Source of the DNA: a virus
Direction: 5' to 3' (one strand)
IMG/VR virus record: IMGVR_UViG_3300001390_000008
Coordinates: 29,805-93,804 of that record
DNA: 64,000 nt
Below the pieces are notes generated by a model. The model was not told the DNA's origin. It saw nothing but the letters and a program-made list of their open reading frames with translations, and made no database searches. The translations under genes were made by a program, and so were the position numbers. Shown here in pieces: positions 21,328 to 29,782 of this stretch. Positions within the stretch are counted from its first letter, which is position 1, and each line of letters begins with the position of its first letter.

Positions 21328-21528
21328 TCAATCTCCTAATTTATTAGCTAATTCCCTGAAATGTATACCGTCCAACCTCATGTCCTCGGCTAACTTATCA
21401 AGATAATGCTCAAGCTTCCGTGTGCTTATCGTTTTCTGGGTTTCGCAAATGCCATATAAAACATTAAGCCTGGTGCCTGACACTAAAGAAGCCGCCTTCA
21501 CTACGGCGTTTCGTTTCACATATGTCAT
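21328..21528 (-). CDS. Hypothetical protein, 66 aa
   Basis: Helical, basic; GGAGATTGATATG cassette at the start. Unrecognised. Confidence 0.55.
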   Translation of the reverse strand: MTYVKRNAVVKAASLVSGTRLNVLYGICETQKTISTRKLEHYLDKLAEDMRLDGIHFRELANKLGD

Positions 21529-21529
21529 A

Positions 21530-21751
21530 TCAATCTCCTGAACTATCTGTTTGCTGACTACGCAGCTGCAAATACTCGATCAATCCTAATGCCTCCTTAG
21601 CAACATCATTAATTTGTATAGTGCAATAGCCATCTCTGCCCAGTTCGTCCTCACCATAAATTTCATAATCATTAGATTCAATCTGGTATGGTTCTGCTGC
21701 CCCCAGCTCGGCTAGCATCCATTTAATAGATGCAATGTCATCTTCAGTCAT
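21530..21751 (-). CDS. Hypothetical protein, 73 aa
   Basis: Starts TEDDIASIKWMLAELGAAEP; acidic with a central beta region (GYCTIQINDVAKEALGL). GGAGGCTGATATG start. Unrecognised. Confidence 0.55.
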   Translation of the reverse strand: MTEDDIASIKWMLAELGAAEPYQIESNDYEIYGEDELGRDGYCTIQINDVAKEALGLIEYLQLRSQQTDSSGD

Positions 21752-21752
21752 A

Positions 21753-21989
21753 TCAGCCTCCTGTCTCTAGAAACCTCTGAATTATTTCAAAATCTTCAAA
21801 TGGCATTTTGTTGCCTACTGCCTCCAGCTTTGCATAAGCCGCATCTTCCCACGTTTGGTTTCGCAGAATAGACAATTCAAAGGCTAACCGCCTCACGATA
21901 TCCCTGCCCGGCTCCAACATGTTTTCATCACTCATTAGCCGCGCTATTTCTATCTCAGTTACTTTTGTTTGCAGTTGTTTACTATCCAT
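21753..21989 (-). CDS. Hypothetical protein, 78 aa
   Basis: Helical; GGAGATTGATATG start. It ends with FEIIQRFLETGG. Unrecognised. Confidence 0.55.
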   Translation of the reverse strand: MDSKQLQTKVTEIEIARLMSDENMLEPGRDIVRRLAFELSILRNQTWEDAAYAKLEAVGNKMPFEDFEIIQRFLETGG

Positions 21990-21990
21990 A

Positions 21991-22203
21991 TCAATCTCCG
22001 AATAGCTCTATTAATTCTCTTGCCCTTGTACTTGCACAATTACAAGTAAATGGGTGCTTACATATTTTTGGCCCCCCGCAATTACTGTTATATAGGTCTT
22101 CGAGGGCGGAATACAGTTTGGCAATATCACGGCTATATTGCTTCGTCATGATTAAGTATTTTTCTTTGTAGTCGATTTCATATTCTGGCATATTAGTCCC
22201 CAA
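21991..22203 (-). CDS. Hypothetical protein, 70 aa
   Basis: An ATG four codons inside (22191) sits closer to GGGGACTAAT and may be the true start. Contains GGPKICKHPFTCNCAS, with three Cys. Unrecognised. Confidence 0.5.
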   Translation of the reverse strand: MGTNMPEYEIDYKEKYLIMTKQYSRDIAKLYSALEDLYNSNCGGPKICKHPFTCNCASTRARELIELFGD

Positions 22204-22205
22204 AT

Positions 22206-22523
22206 TTACCCTATATTGCTATATGTGGGTACCTCTTCATCTACTGCTGTCTGTGGTCTTGGCCCATTCTTTTTTTTCCACCATAAGCTATATTCTTCCA
22301 GCCATTCAAGTGTGTATGGGTTAAAATAACTATCATATTTTTTTGAATAGATCTTATCCACCTGCCTACGATACCCGCACCAGGGGCAATATTTAAAAAT
22401 AGGGGCAGTGTACTTAGGTGCGGATTCGCGGCCACAACAATATATCGTCATATCCTCTATTTCATGTATGCCTATGCGCCAATCAGGGCAATCACAAGTT
22501 TTCAAATGTATTCTATTTTCCAT
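22206..22523 (-). CDS. Zinc-ribbon-like protein, 105 aa
   Basis: LKTCDCPDWR, IYCCGRES and FKYCPWCGYRR supply Cys pairs for a zinc ribbon in the first 55 residues; the C-terminal half is aromatic and basic (YSLWWKKKNGPRP). Coupled to the upstream gene by overlap. Confidence 0.65.
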   Translation of the reverse strand: MENRIHLKTCDCPDWRIGIHEIEDMTIYCCGRESAPKYTAPIFKYCPWCGYRRQVDKIYSKKYDSYFNPYTLEWLEEYSLWWKKKNGPRPQTAVDEEVPTYSNIG

Positions 22524-22738
22524 TACTTACCACCTGTATGTAATTTATGTTTAGGTCTATTGCGTAATTGCCATTTAGTTTTTTTAGGTCTGGCATACTC
22601 TATAATAGTGCGAGGGGGCAGGCCCCAAGCTATCTGTATTCCGTGCAGTAGGCATATAGGTATATGGTGCCCCGTATTATTTTTAATTGATCTGGAGAGC
22701 AAATACGCCCGCCACTCTATACTGTATGGTTCAATCAT
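22523..22738 (-). CDS. Hypothetical basic protein, 71 aa
   Basis: Basic C-terminus (RPKKTKWQLRNRPKHKLH). Unrecognised; nucleic-acid binding possible. Confidence 0.5.
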   Translation of the reverse strand: MIEPYSIEWRAYLLSRSIKNNTGHHIPICLLHGIQIAWGLPPRTIIEYARPKKTKWQLRNRPKHKLHTGGK

Positions 22739-22750
22739 ATTGTGATTACT

Positions 22751-22948
22751 CTACTCTACCGCCTCGTGTTGATTAAGCTCATCACATTCAATGCAAACAA
22801 AACTACAGTTTTCTTTTTTACACCCGACACCCCCAAAGCTAATGGAGAAAGGTTGTGTTGAATTATTTGCAATCGGATAGATCTGCGCGTTAGGGTTATA
22901 ATCAAGTAATTCTTTTATCAAATCTCGTACAGTCATATTAATCTCCAA
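22751..22948 (-). CDS. Small phage protein with TVRDLIKEL N-terminus, 65 aa
   Basis: Same family pattern as 6160-6372 (TVRDLIKELLDYNPNAQIYP). It adds a Cys-rich end (CKKENCSFVCIEC). GGAGATTAATATG start. Function unknown. Confidence 0.6.
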   Translation of the reverse strand: MEINMTVRDLIKELLDYNPNAQIYPIANNSTQPFSISFGGVGCKKENCSFVCIECDELNQHEAVE

Positions 22949-22955
22949 AATTGTA

Positions 22956-23032
22956 TGGTGGACTAGCAGGGACTCGAACCCCGATAGTATGGATTATGAG
23001 CCCACTGCATTTTCCAATTATGCTACCAGTCC
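22956..23032 (-). tRNA. tRNA with CAT anticodon (Met, or Ile after C34 modification)
   Basis: Minus-strand cloverleaf: acceptor GGACTGG/CTAGTCC, D-stem GCAT/ATGC, anticodon stem with G-U pairs closing loop CTCATAA (anticodon CAT), variable ACTAT, T-arm CGGGG TTCGAGT CCCTG, discriminator A and encoded CCA (22956-22958). The body is 74 nt. A tRNA with CAT reads AUG unless C34 becomes lysidine, when it reads AUA; AUA is common in the AT-rich genes here. Initiator features (three G-C pairs in the anticodon stem) are absent. Confidence 0.9.
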
Positions 23033-23205
23033 ACTGCATTTTTATGTAACTCGCCTGTTCTTTTTTAAATACTTTTGGGGTGTCTTCTATTACTTTCCTA
23101 GAATATGAAATTGCTTGCAAAATGTTATTTGTCGCACTGCCGCCCCCAATACTTTGTCGTTGCCGTGCTGCCCCTTTAAATTCCCCTTAACTAAATAGAA
23201 TGCCT
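23033..23205. other. Leader region upstream of the tRNA
   Basis: No gene with a usable start. It contains a palindrome copy (ATGAAATTGCTTGCAA, 23105-23120) with TATTCT immediately downstream on the minus strand. Confidence 0.5.
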
Positions 23206-23234
23206 AGTTTACACTATGAATTACATATAGTCAA
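23206..23234 (-). promoter_or_regulatory. Promoter of the tRNA/small-gene operon
   Basis: TTGACT (23229-23234), 17-bp spacer, TAAACT (23206-23211) on the minus strand, straddling the terminase stop codon. Confidence 0.6.
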
Positions 23235-26158
23235 TGTCTATCCGTATCACTTCGCTCACCTGCATCACTTCTGCCGTCGTCATGCATATCACTATCTGTC
23301 CCCCCATTTGGCATAACCCACGAAGAGGCCCTACTAAGTAATAAATTATATGCACCACATAAAGAATCGGCTGCATCCTTTGCCCCGATTATACTATGAT
23401 CAACTTTTCCTTCTTTACCTTTATTTTCATCAAATTCTAAAGACAATAATTCTTCCAGTAGTACGGGCTGATTATATAGCAGTATGCGCCCATCATAAAA
23501 GGCATCACGTAATTGGCGGTAAGGGGTGGGGGATCTGTCTACGGATATAAGGCCGGTCTTCATCCCCTGTCTCTTCCATGCTTGCCTGGATTCAACACTA
23601 TTATACCCATCATAACTGACCGCCTTAATAGGATACCCATATGTGCTATATAGTAGCTTTATCCATGAACGTATATTTGCCACATCTACTTCATTACCGT
23701 GGTCTGGCTGAACGGTCATACACATTTCCATGGATACAAGGGGCAGTGCCTCCTGCTCCCCGTCCACCCTCTCTACCCATTGTAGGCCGTCAAACCTAAC
23801 CATACATATCCCTGTTCTATCTTGTGTAGAGCTTAAATCAATATGTACATATCTGGGTTTACCTGGATTACTACAAAAATGCCCCTTAATAGGTAGAGGT
23901 AGGCCTTGGTGCCTTAGTATTATGTTATCTTCCGGTAAGAAGGACTTTAAGCCCGCTTCTTCGCCTTTTGCCACACATTGCATAACCTTCTGGGGCTGCC
24001 TTATAAAAGGCGATATAGCGTTCGTAGAGAGGCCGGATATATCCCGTAGTGCTTTGGTGGGGTTTTTAACGAATTGCTCTCTGTACTCCACGGGCACCTG
24101 TATAACGCGGCCCCCAATAGCCTTCTCATTATCCCCCATAACACGCACAGACATAGCTGCATCACTACCAATAAACAAGTTAAACTTATCCCCACAAAAC
24201 CTGTTCTGCGGAACTACTTCATATTGAGCATACCCGAACACAAAAGTAGTGCTTATGTGCTCCCTGCGTACAATCTCTTCTAAGCGATCGGTGTAGTCCC
24301 CCTTGTACCTTGTAGAAGATGAGCAGATAATCATCCCCACCTGTGGGCCTGGCAGGGTAAACCGGCTTTTACGACGTGTGCTAAGGGCATCATGTATAGC
24401 TTCTGCCTGATCATACTTAGATGATCTGCCCATACTGACGCGTACCTTCTTTGATCTCTCAATAACACTCATGAAATTTACTTCATCTATTAGAGCAAAA
24501 ATCATAGCTTCGCCTAATGCCGCATCATCATCTGCCCCGCCTGGAACCACACGAATGTTTTGTTCTACAAAATACATTTCAGAATCTAATAGTTTATCGG
24601 GCCTCATGTTCTTGCGAAACCACGGCATAGTCTCTATATACTTTCGTAGGGGGGCATAAACTACTTTCTTGGTAACGTGTGGTTTTGCCGCTTGAATAAT
24701 AAATAGAATAGAAGTAGCAGAGGGTAGGCCCCAATAGGTCTGGGGGGTTTTCATGCACCCTAATATATGCAAATGATAGGCTATTGTAATTTTAGCTAAT
24801 TCCGTGTTGTGTGTGACAGTAAAATCGCCCAGCAAATATCTATGATCCCCCCCAATTACAACCCCATAATAATTACCCTTTCCTATAGGCTCTACCTTAA
24901 ACCCTGTTACAAGTACATCTTTTTTCTGCCCCCTTACCGGTGCCTTTTTATTAATTGATAATGTAGGTATTAGATGACAATCGCCACTTATAAATACACG
25001 ATAATAGATGCCAGTAAATCCTGTTGATTTTATACCTTTAATTACCTCTTTCTTATATGCAGCGAACCCTAATGATCTGCATAAATAAACAGCCTGATCT
25101 GCAAAGCATTCATCCTTAGCTATAAAATCAAACCCACCACATGATAGGCGGCCACCCCCGTCTAATATCCCGGCTAATAATTGTAATCTATTTTTCCTGC
25201 TGTTTATTAAATACTCTTTTGGTATCCTTCTTCTATGTAGATAATCCGTTAATGACTCTCTTATATCGGCAAATCCCAAAAGGCTAATATCCCATGCACC
25301 TCTGTCGTAGTTTACCTGTCCTATCTGTACATGCTTCTTTACCCGCTCTAGGCAAAGTAATTTATTACCCCCCAAAGACAGAGCACTACGGTATTTACAA
25401 CCATCCGCTAAATACAGACCTATGGTGTAAGGGTCAAATACTTTAATCTCCAGGAACTCTACGCCTACACGATATTGTTTATGCAAGTGTTTAAATGTCT
25501 TTGATTTATTCAAATATTCTTTTACTGTAATATTTACTATATCCCCTGCATACCTGTCCCCACTTCTTATTTTAGTACGTTTAAGGCTCAGTATATGATC
25601 TGCATTACATGTCCATGATTCCCCTTTAACAGGGGTAATACGGTACATATCGCCATAACTTTCATTAGCTTGTAATACTGGTTGCGGGTTTGACTCCGGC
25701 CCCATTAAAACATCGCCCTTGTTTATATTCTGGGATAGCTTTATACCCCCATCATATAATAGTACAGGGACGTCCACCCCTAAGCACTTTCCGGTACCTG
25801 TTGCGCGAGAGAATATAGCCTGGTCATAATGTTTATCCGCGCCTTTCCACCAATGGCTATTAAGCTCAATAACCGCCTCTCTTACTTTAGGCCATAGTTT
25901 TAGATCTGTGGAGCCCATAAACTGATCAGAATCTATAAATTCTTCTATGGATACGGGGGGCTGTTTTAAGTGTTCTATGAAATTTAAAAAGTTATGGTTA
26001 TTATGCATTGCTGCTTGCTTTATTGCATGAACATAAAATTCAGCAAACATTTTATTATTTAATGTACTAACAGAGGCCTCGGCAGCATCTATCATTAACT
26101 GCGCTTTTCTTGTCAGATTACCGCTCTGGGTAGCCAACTTTCTTTTACGTCTAGTCAC
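23231..26158 (-). CDS. terL: Terminase large subunit with intein
   Basis: 975-residue precursor. The N-extein (1-124) ends in the Walker A motif ATGTGK and the C-extein resumes TELAKITIA, so the spliced ATPase reads GTGKT; mature length is 648. Walker B is in MIFALIDEVNF; the C-terminal RNase H-like nuclease has HIDLSSTQDRTG and VSYDGYN acidic residues. It packages DNA into the prohead, with the small subunit encoded 47 bases upstream. The C-terminus is rich in D, G and S. Packaging depends on intein removal because the ATP-binding loop is split. Confidence 0.92.
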   Translation of the reverse strand: MTRRKRKLATQSGNLTRKAQLMIDAAEASVSTLNNKMFAEFYVHAIKQAAMHNNHNFLNFIEHLKQPPVSIEEFIDSDQFMGSTDLKLWPKVREAVIELNSHWWKGADKHYDQAIFSRATGTGKCLGVDVPVLLYDGGIKLSQNINKGDVLMGPESNPQPVLQANESYGDMYRITPVKGESWTCNADHILSLKRTKIRSGDRYAGDIVNITVKEYLNKSKTFKHLHKQYRVGVEFLEIKVFDPYTIGLYLADGCKYRSALSLGGNKLLCLERVKKHVQIGQVNYDRGAWDISLLGFADIRESLTDYLHRRRIPKEYLINSRKNRLQLLAGILDGGGRLSCGGFDFIAKDECFADQAVYLCRSLGFAAYKKEVIKGIKSTGFTGIYYRVFISGDCHLIPTLSINKKAPVRGQKKDVLVTGFKVEPIGKGNYYGVVIGGDHRYLLGDFTVTHNTELAKITIAYHLHILGCMKTPQTYWGLPSATSILFIIQAAKPHVTKKVVYAPLRKYIETMPWFRKNMRPDKLLDSEMYFVEQNIRVVPGGADDDAALGEAMIFALIDEVNFMSVIERSKKVRVSMGRSSKYDQAEAIHDALSTRRKSRFTLPGPQVGMIICSSSTRYKGDYTDRLEEIVRREHISTTFVFGYAQYEVVPQNRFCGDKFNLFIGSDAAMSVRVMGDNEKAIGGRVIQVPVEYREQFVKNPTKALRDISGLSTNAISPFIRQPQKVMQCVAKGEEAGLKSFLPEDNIILRHQGLPLPIKGHFCSNPGKPRYVHIDLSSTQDRTGICMVRFDGLQWVERVDGEQEALPLVSMEMCMTVQPDHGNEVDVANIRSWIKLLYSTYGYPIKAVSYDGYNSVESRQAWKRQGMKTGLISVDRSPTPYRQLRDAFYDGRILLYNQPVLLEELLSLEFDENKGKEGKVDHSIIGAKDAADSLCGAYNLLLSRASSWVMPNGGTDSDMHDDGRSDAGERSDTDRH
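24806..25786 (-). mobile_element. Class 1 intein with LAGLIDADG endonuclease in terminase
   Basis: 327 residues, from Cys125 (CLGVDVPVLLYDGG) to Asn451 (FTVTHN), followed by Thr. Block B SWTCNADHIL supplies the penultimate histidine motif. Two dodecapeptide motifs, TIGLYLADG and LLAGILDGGG, mark a LAGLIDADG homing endonuclease. Inserted between Lys and Thr of the Walker A loop. Confidence 0.9.
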
Positions 26159-26205
26159 AGTAAATTATCTAAATTGTGGGCGGCTTTTTCTAAAACATGT
26201 ACTTT

Positions 26206-26919
26206 TCATATTATCTGTATTTCTTGTTCCTCTTCCCCAAGAAAATCTTCATTAGTAATCGACTCTATATCTTTTGCTGTCATGGAGTCTGTACCCTCAT
26301 TAAGGATAGCTTTAGTAATGGCTACCATTTTTTCTATATCGCTTTGCCCTTCATTCTCCACCGACTGATACCGAAGAACATCAAGAACCCCCGCACTATT
26401 AAGAAACCGAAACTGATCATTCTTCGATGCTAGTGCAGTGCGCAAGGCTGCTAGCCGCATATTCATAGGGGCTTTTTTCATTGTAGCCATCCTCAAACTC
26501 ATGGCCTGTAGCTCCTGATAGAACCCTAATGTATCGCCTATAAGGTGGTTAATATCTAGATTTTTAGCCTCATCCTGTAGACGCCTACGCAATTCTTTTC
26601 TGTCTCGCATAATCGTATGTATAGAGACATCCATCTCCTCTGCTATAGTGTCCAGAGACACGCCCCTCATTAACATACGATGAACCATCTTTAGTCTATA
26701 CTCTTTAGCATAAGACTTAGATCCAACTGCTATACCTGCTATTCTATCTTTTATATCAAGTACATCTTCCTGAGAGGGATCTGGGGTATTAGTTTTGTCT
26801 CGCACACTGGTATTGAGGTCTGCATCTATTAGTCGTAGCCCTTCTGCTTTACTTGCTGACGAACTACTCCCTAGCTTTACTCGCCTCTGTCTACGCTTTC
26901 CTTTCGGGGCTTCTTGCAT
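26206..26919 (-). CDS. Terminase small subunit-like DNA-binding protein
   Basis: ATG 26919 behind AGGGAG is chosen over a TTG at 26961, giving 237 aa. Residues 84-112 (LMRGVSLDTIAEEMDVSIHT and on) form a helix-turn-helix as in small terminases; the N-terminus is very basic. Its position just upstream of the large terminase supports the call, with DNA recognition and ring assembly as the inferred role. A generic regulator cannot be excluded. Confidence 0.7.
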   Translation of the reverse strand: MQEAPKGKRRQRRVKLGSSSSASKAEGLRLIDADLNTSVRDKTNTPDPSQEDVLDIKDRIAGIAVGSKSYAKEYRLKMVHRMLMRGVSLDTIAEEMDVSIHTIMRDRKELRRRLQDEAKNLDINHLIGDTLGFYQELQAMSLRMATMKKAPMNMRLAALRTALASKNDQFRFLNSAGVLDVLRYQSVENEGQSDIEKMVAITKAILNEGTDSMTAKDIESITNEDFLGEEEQEIQII

Positions 26920-27078
26920 CAAATACTCCCTATAACGCTGGATACCCCTTTTATAGCACAAAAAAACAAAGGCTACATTAATAAAGCAATAAGAAGAAAG
27001 CTATATCCCACACAGCTAAAGGCCCCGCCCCTTATATAAATTAGAGGCAGAGCCCTTTTTACTACTATTTTTTTACTT

Positions 27079-28449
27079 TTACTTCTTTTTACTTCCTTTA
27101 CCTTTACCTTTTGTTTGCTTCTTAACATTAAGATTCTGTGCTGCCCACTCAGCCATAATGTGCTCGAATGCTTCATTTTCATTTGTAAGGCCGAGCATTT
27201 CCATGCCTGCTTCCAAATACCCTTTAGTAATATCTGCGGCATCTTCCTCCAGACGAAACTTGAAAGTAATACGCTTAACCAGCTTGCCCGCTTTACGGCC
27301 AACTTCAACATAGCTTTCTTTAATAGTTTCCTTTAAGTCCACCACCGTATTTTCTTTAGCAAGCAATATCAACTCTTCGGCATTATCCATATCCATGACC
27401 TGTGCAATGTCGATAGCCTTAGTCCAACCAACAGCACCAAGCTCTTCGGGGGATAAGCCGAATTTATTCCACTTAGCGTAAATTTTTATCAAATGCATAG
27501 CTTTACGGTAGTGTACCCCCAGCTCTTTTTCTGTATAAAGAGCGAACCCTTTATTGCCCGCATACTCATCATTCAATTCTTTGTATGCTTTGCTTATGTA
27601 TACATGATACAAAATACCGCCTAGCTTATAATCGGAGTTAGAGGCCTCTTCCGCTATCTCTTCAGCCAGTTCACATAAATCATCAGCAGCATTGATCAGA
27701 GCAAGTATTTCTTCATCCTCTTCATCTTCTTTAAGTATGAGAATGCCCTTGCTATCTACCTCACTAGAAGACTCATTACTATCCTTCTTCTTTTTCTTAC
27801 CCTCTTTCTTACCCTTCTTCCCTGACTTAGCTGTTTTCTTTTTTTCGTCTTTTTTACTATCCTTTTTCTTCTTACCCTTAGCTTTACTTTCAGTAATAGG
27901 CTCTTCGGCTTCCTCAGCTTCCTCAGCTTCTTCGGCCTCTTCCTCGCCTGCTTCTTTAGGTATATAAGAAATACGCTGAATTTCCTTATGCTTTAAGCGC
28001 AAATACCCTTCCTCATTACCGTCATCAATATCTACACTGGCTTTTAGTAGCTTAACTACTTCACCAATTATCTCTTCGCCATTACCATCCACAAAAGTAT
28101 AAGTATTACCGACTTCAAGACTATCCACTGTAGTTTCTGGTGGGGTTTCCTCTGGCTTGGTGGGCGTACCCTCTACCTCCCCAGAAATTTCATCCGCGTA
28201 GACTTCAACATTAATAAATTCCTTGTTGTTTTTTGTCTTACGCTTTTCTGGGTCATAATCAGGGTTCGGTACCGGCAGGCCGTAGCAGGGCTCATCATCA
28301 TCCTCCCCTGCGTCCACTACAGCTATTGTGTATACCGTGCCTTCTTCCAGCAATTCAGCATTATCTGGTTCATCCCCTTTGTCCCCCGTAAATCCTACAA
28401 ATACTACTTCTTGGCCTTCAACAAATTCATTACTCTTAGTTTTACCCAT
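27079..28449 (-). CDS. Modular protein with charged low-complexity linker, 456 aa
   Basis: Two N-terminal beta modules (FVEGQEVVFVGFTGDKG and SLEVGNTYTFVDGNGEEI) are SH3-like. They are followed by an EEAEEAEEAEEAEE tract, a lysine tract (residues about 195-225), an acidic stretch, and a helical domain at about 245-430 (ELGVHYRKAMHLIKIYAKW, GWTKAIDIAQ). The last resembles phage DUF3102-like DNA-associated domains. The C-terminus is lysine-rich. Probably a DNA-associated protein; GGAGG precedes ATG 28449. No function assigned. Confidence 0.6.
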   Translation of the reverse strand: MGKTKSNEFVEGQEVVFVGFTGDKGDEPDNAELLEEGTVYTIAVVDAGEDDDEPCYGLPVPNPDYDPEKRKTKNNKEFINVEVYADEISGEVEGTPTKPEETPPETTVDSLEVGNTYTFVDGNGEEIIGEVVKLLKASVDIDDGNEEGYLRLKHKEIQRISYIPKEAGEEEAEEAEEAEEAEEPITESKAKGKKKKDSKKDEKKKTAKSGKKGKKEGKKKKKDSNESSSEVDSKGILILKEDEEDEEILALINAADDLCELAEEIAEEASNSDYKLGGILYHVYISKAYKELNDEYAGNKGFALYTEKELGVHYRKAMHLIKIYAKWNKFGLSPEELGAVGWTKAIDIAQVMDMDNAEELILLAKENTVVDLKETIKESYVEVGRKAGKLVKRITFKFRLEEDAADITKGYLEAGMEMLGLTNENEAFEHIMAEWAAQNLNVKKQTKGKGKGSKKK

Positions 28450-28509
28450 TTTACTGCCTCCTGTTCACCATTCACCGAATAGGTAAGTGTAGCTGCCCTT
28501 AATTATCCG

Positions 28510-28540
28510 ATATTATTACATAACTATGAATTCTATGCAA
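28510..28540 (-). promoter_or_regulatory. Possible promoter
   Basis: TTGCAT (28535-28540) 16 bp from TAATAA (28513-28518) on the minus strand, near ACTATGAATTCTATGCAA, which resembles the clear promoters at 45.3 and 48.5 kb. Weak -10. Confidence 0.35.
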
Positions 28541-28545
28541 CTAGA

Positions 28546-29094
28546 TTATTTGCATAATTGCATAGAACATCCGTTTAGCGCATCAATTCTGTACTTTTTC
28601 CTAGCTTTTCTACAATCTATATAAGCTATGCCCATTTGCATTAGAGCAAAAGCATCCGCTTCATCATTGTGCGGGATATTGTACCCCCATACATCCATGA
28701 TTGATTTAATAACATCATCTTTAGTTGAATTCCCCTTTCCTGTAGCAAATTTTTTAAGACTGTGCGGCGGGACTAATAATACATCAACCCCTCTCCTATA
28801 TGCAATCAATTTCAATAATCCAAGCTCACCTATATCAAAAAATCGGCCAACACCGCCCCCCCTTTTCTTAGGTATACCCATAGCATACCCCTCATAAACA
28901 ACTAAGGGCGGGGCCTTATAGTAGATGACCATAGTATTTAATATAGACTCAAAAGACTCCGCCACAAAATCCAGTCTGGGTGCCCCCCTGGTCTTTGGTC
29001 TTATCCTGCCTGTATGCACCTCACCGGTACTGTCAGTATACGCAAAACCAGAGCTGGTCAATGAGGGGTCAAACCCAACTACATTACTATTCAT
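28546..29094 (-). CDS. RuvC-like Holliday junction resolvase
   Basis: 182 aa of RNase H fold: GFDPSLTSSGFAY with Asp9, VVYEGYAMG with Glu68, and HNDEADAFAL with Asp144/Asp147, the acidic set of RuvC nucleases. KKFATGKGNSTKDDV is the usual basic loop. It resolves recombination or replication branches before packaging; it lies close to terminase and recA genes. Confidence 0.85.
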   Translation of the reverse strand: MNSNVVGFDPSLTSSGFAYTDSTGEVHTGRIRPKTRGAPRLDFVAESFESILNTMVIYYKAPPLVVYEGYAMGIPKKRGGGVGRFFDIGELGLLKLIAYRRGVDVLLVPPHSLKKFATGKGNSTKDDVIKSIMDVWGYNIPHNDEADAFALMQMGIAYIDCRKARKKYRIDALNGCSMQLCK

Positions 29095-29120
29095 ATATTA
29101 CCCATTACACTTATTATTTA

Positions 29121-29366
29121 TTACATGTCATAAATAATAGAGGCCTCACGACTAGCGCACATTTTAAGTTTATTTAATATCTTCAACTCTCTTGAGTGGT
29201 ATTTAATATCAATATCTATTTTACTAACTTCTTCAGCCAACTTAACTAATCTGTTAAGCAGCTTAGTTTTATGATAAATCAATACATTAATTTCATTAAA
29301 TTTAATTTTGCGTTCAATACTACCCATGTTTGCCAGCTCTTCAATAAAGACTTTTTCATTAAACAT
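29121..29366 (-). CDS. Coiled-coil protein, 81 aa
   Basis: Helical, heptad-like (KLLNRLVKLAEEVSKIDID). Unrecognised; within the recombination cluster. Confidence 0.55.
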   Translation of the reverse strand: MFNEKVFIEELANMGSIERKIKFNEINVLIYHKTKLLNRLVKLAEEVSKIDIDIKYHSRELKILNKLKMCASREASIIYDM

Positions 29367-29405
29367 TACTACCCCCTTATTATTTCCGTTTTACCCTAAC
29401 CGCAT

Positions 29406-29699
29406 TCACTGATATTCAGTCTTGGTGGGTCTCGGTATTGCTATGATAGTAAGACCCCTCTCGCGGAGAAGACTATATAGATCCACTGCACTACTACTAT
29501 ACTTACCATTCTGCTTTTCTATCCAGTCTACCTGATCCTGGTATAAATAGATGGCAGTAGGTCTAGGGACAACTTTCAAATATTTGTAAATCAGGCCAAA
29601 AATATCACCCATTTTTGGGGGCGGATCACGAAAAGGGTATTTATGGTATGTTACCCTGGTCTTTCCTATTGTCAGCATATTGTAATGATAATAACACAT
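29406..29699 (-). CDS. Hypothetical protein, 97 aa
   Basis: GAGGGAG precedes ATG 29699. Contains a YHKYPFRDPPPKMGDIFG stretch and a beta-alpha core. Unrecognised. Confidence 0.55.
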   Translation of the reverse strand: MCYYHYNMLTIGKTRVTYHKYPFRDPPPKMGDIFGLIYKYLKVVPRPTAIYLYQDQVDWIEKQNGKYSSSAVDLYSLLRERGLTIIAIPRPTKTEYQ

Positions 29700-29782
29700 A
29701 GTTTACTCCCTCTATTGATGTAAATAATACTATAGATATCAACTACACAAAGCCTAACTTTTTACTTAAGTACGACATTCTC

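Noticed and set aside
22938-23120. Minus-strand 60-codon frame
   Set aside because: Spans the tRNA and its leader; no protein-like features.
26973-27311. Minus-strand 112-codon frame
   Set aside because: Lies mostly in another phase of the 456-aa gene; no ribosome site. The short stretch 26962-27078 was left without a gene.
27692-27967. Plus-strand 91-codon frame rich in Ser and Phe
   Set aside because: It is the antisense of the acidic/lysine repeats of the 456-aa gene.
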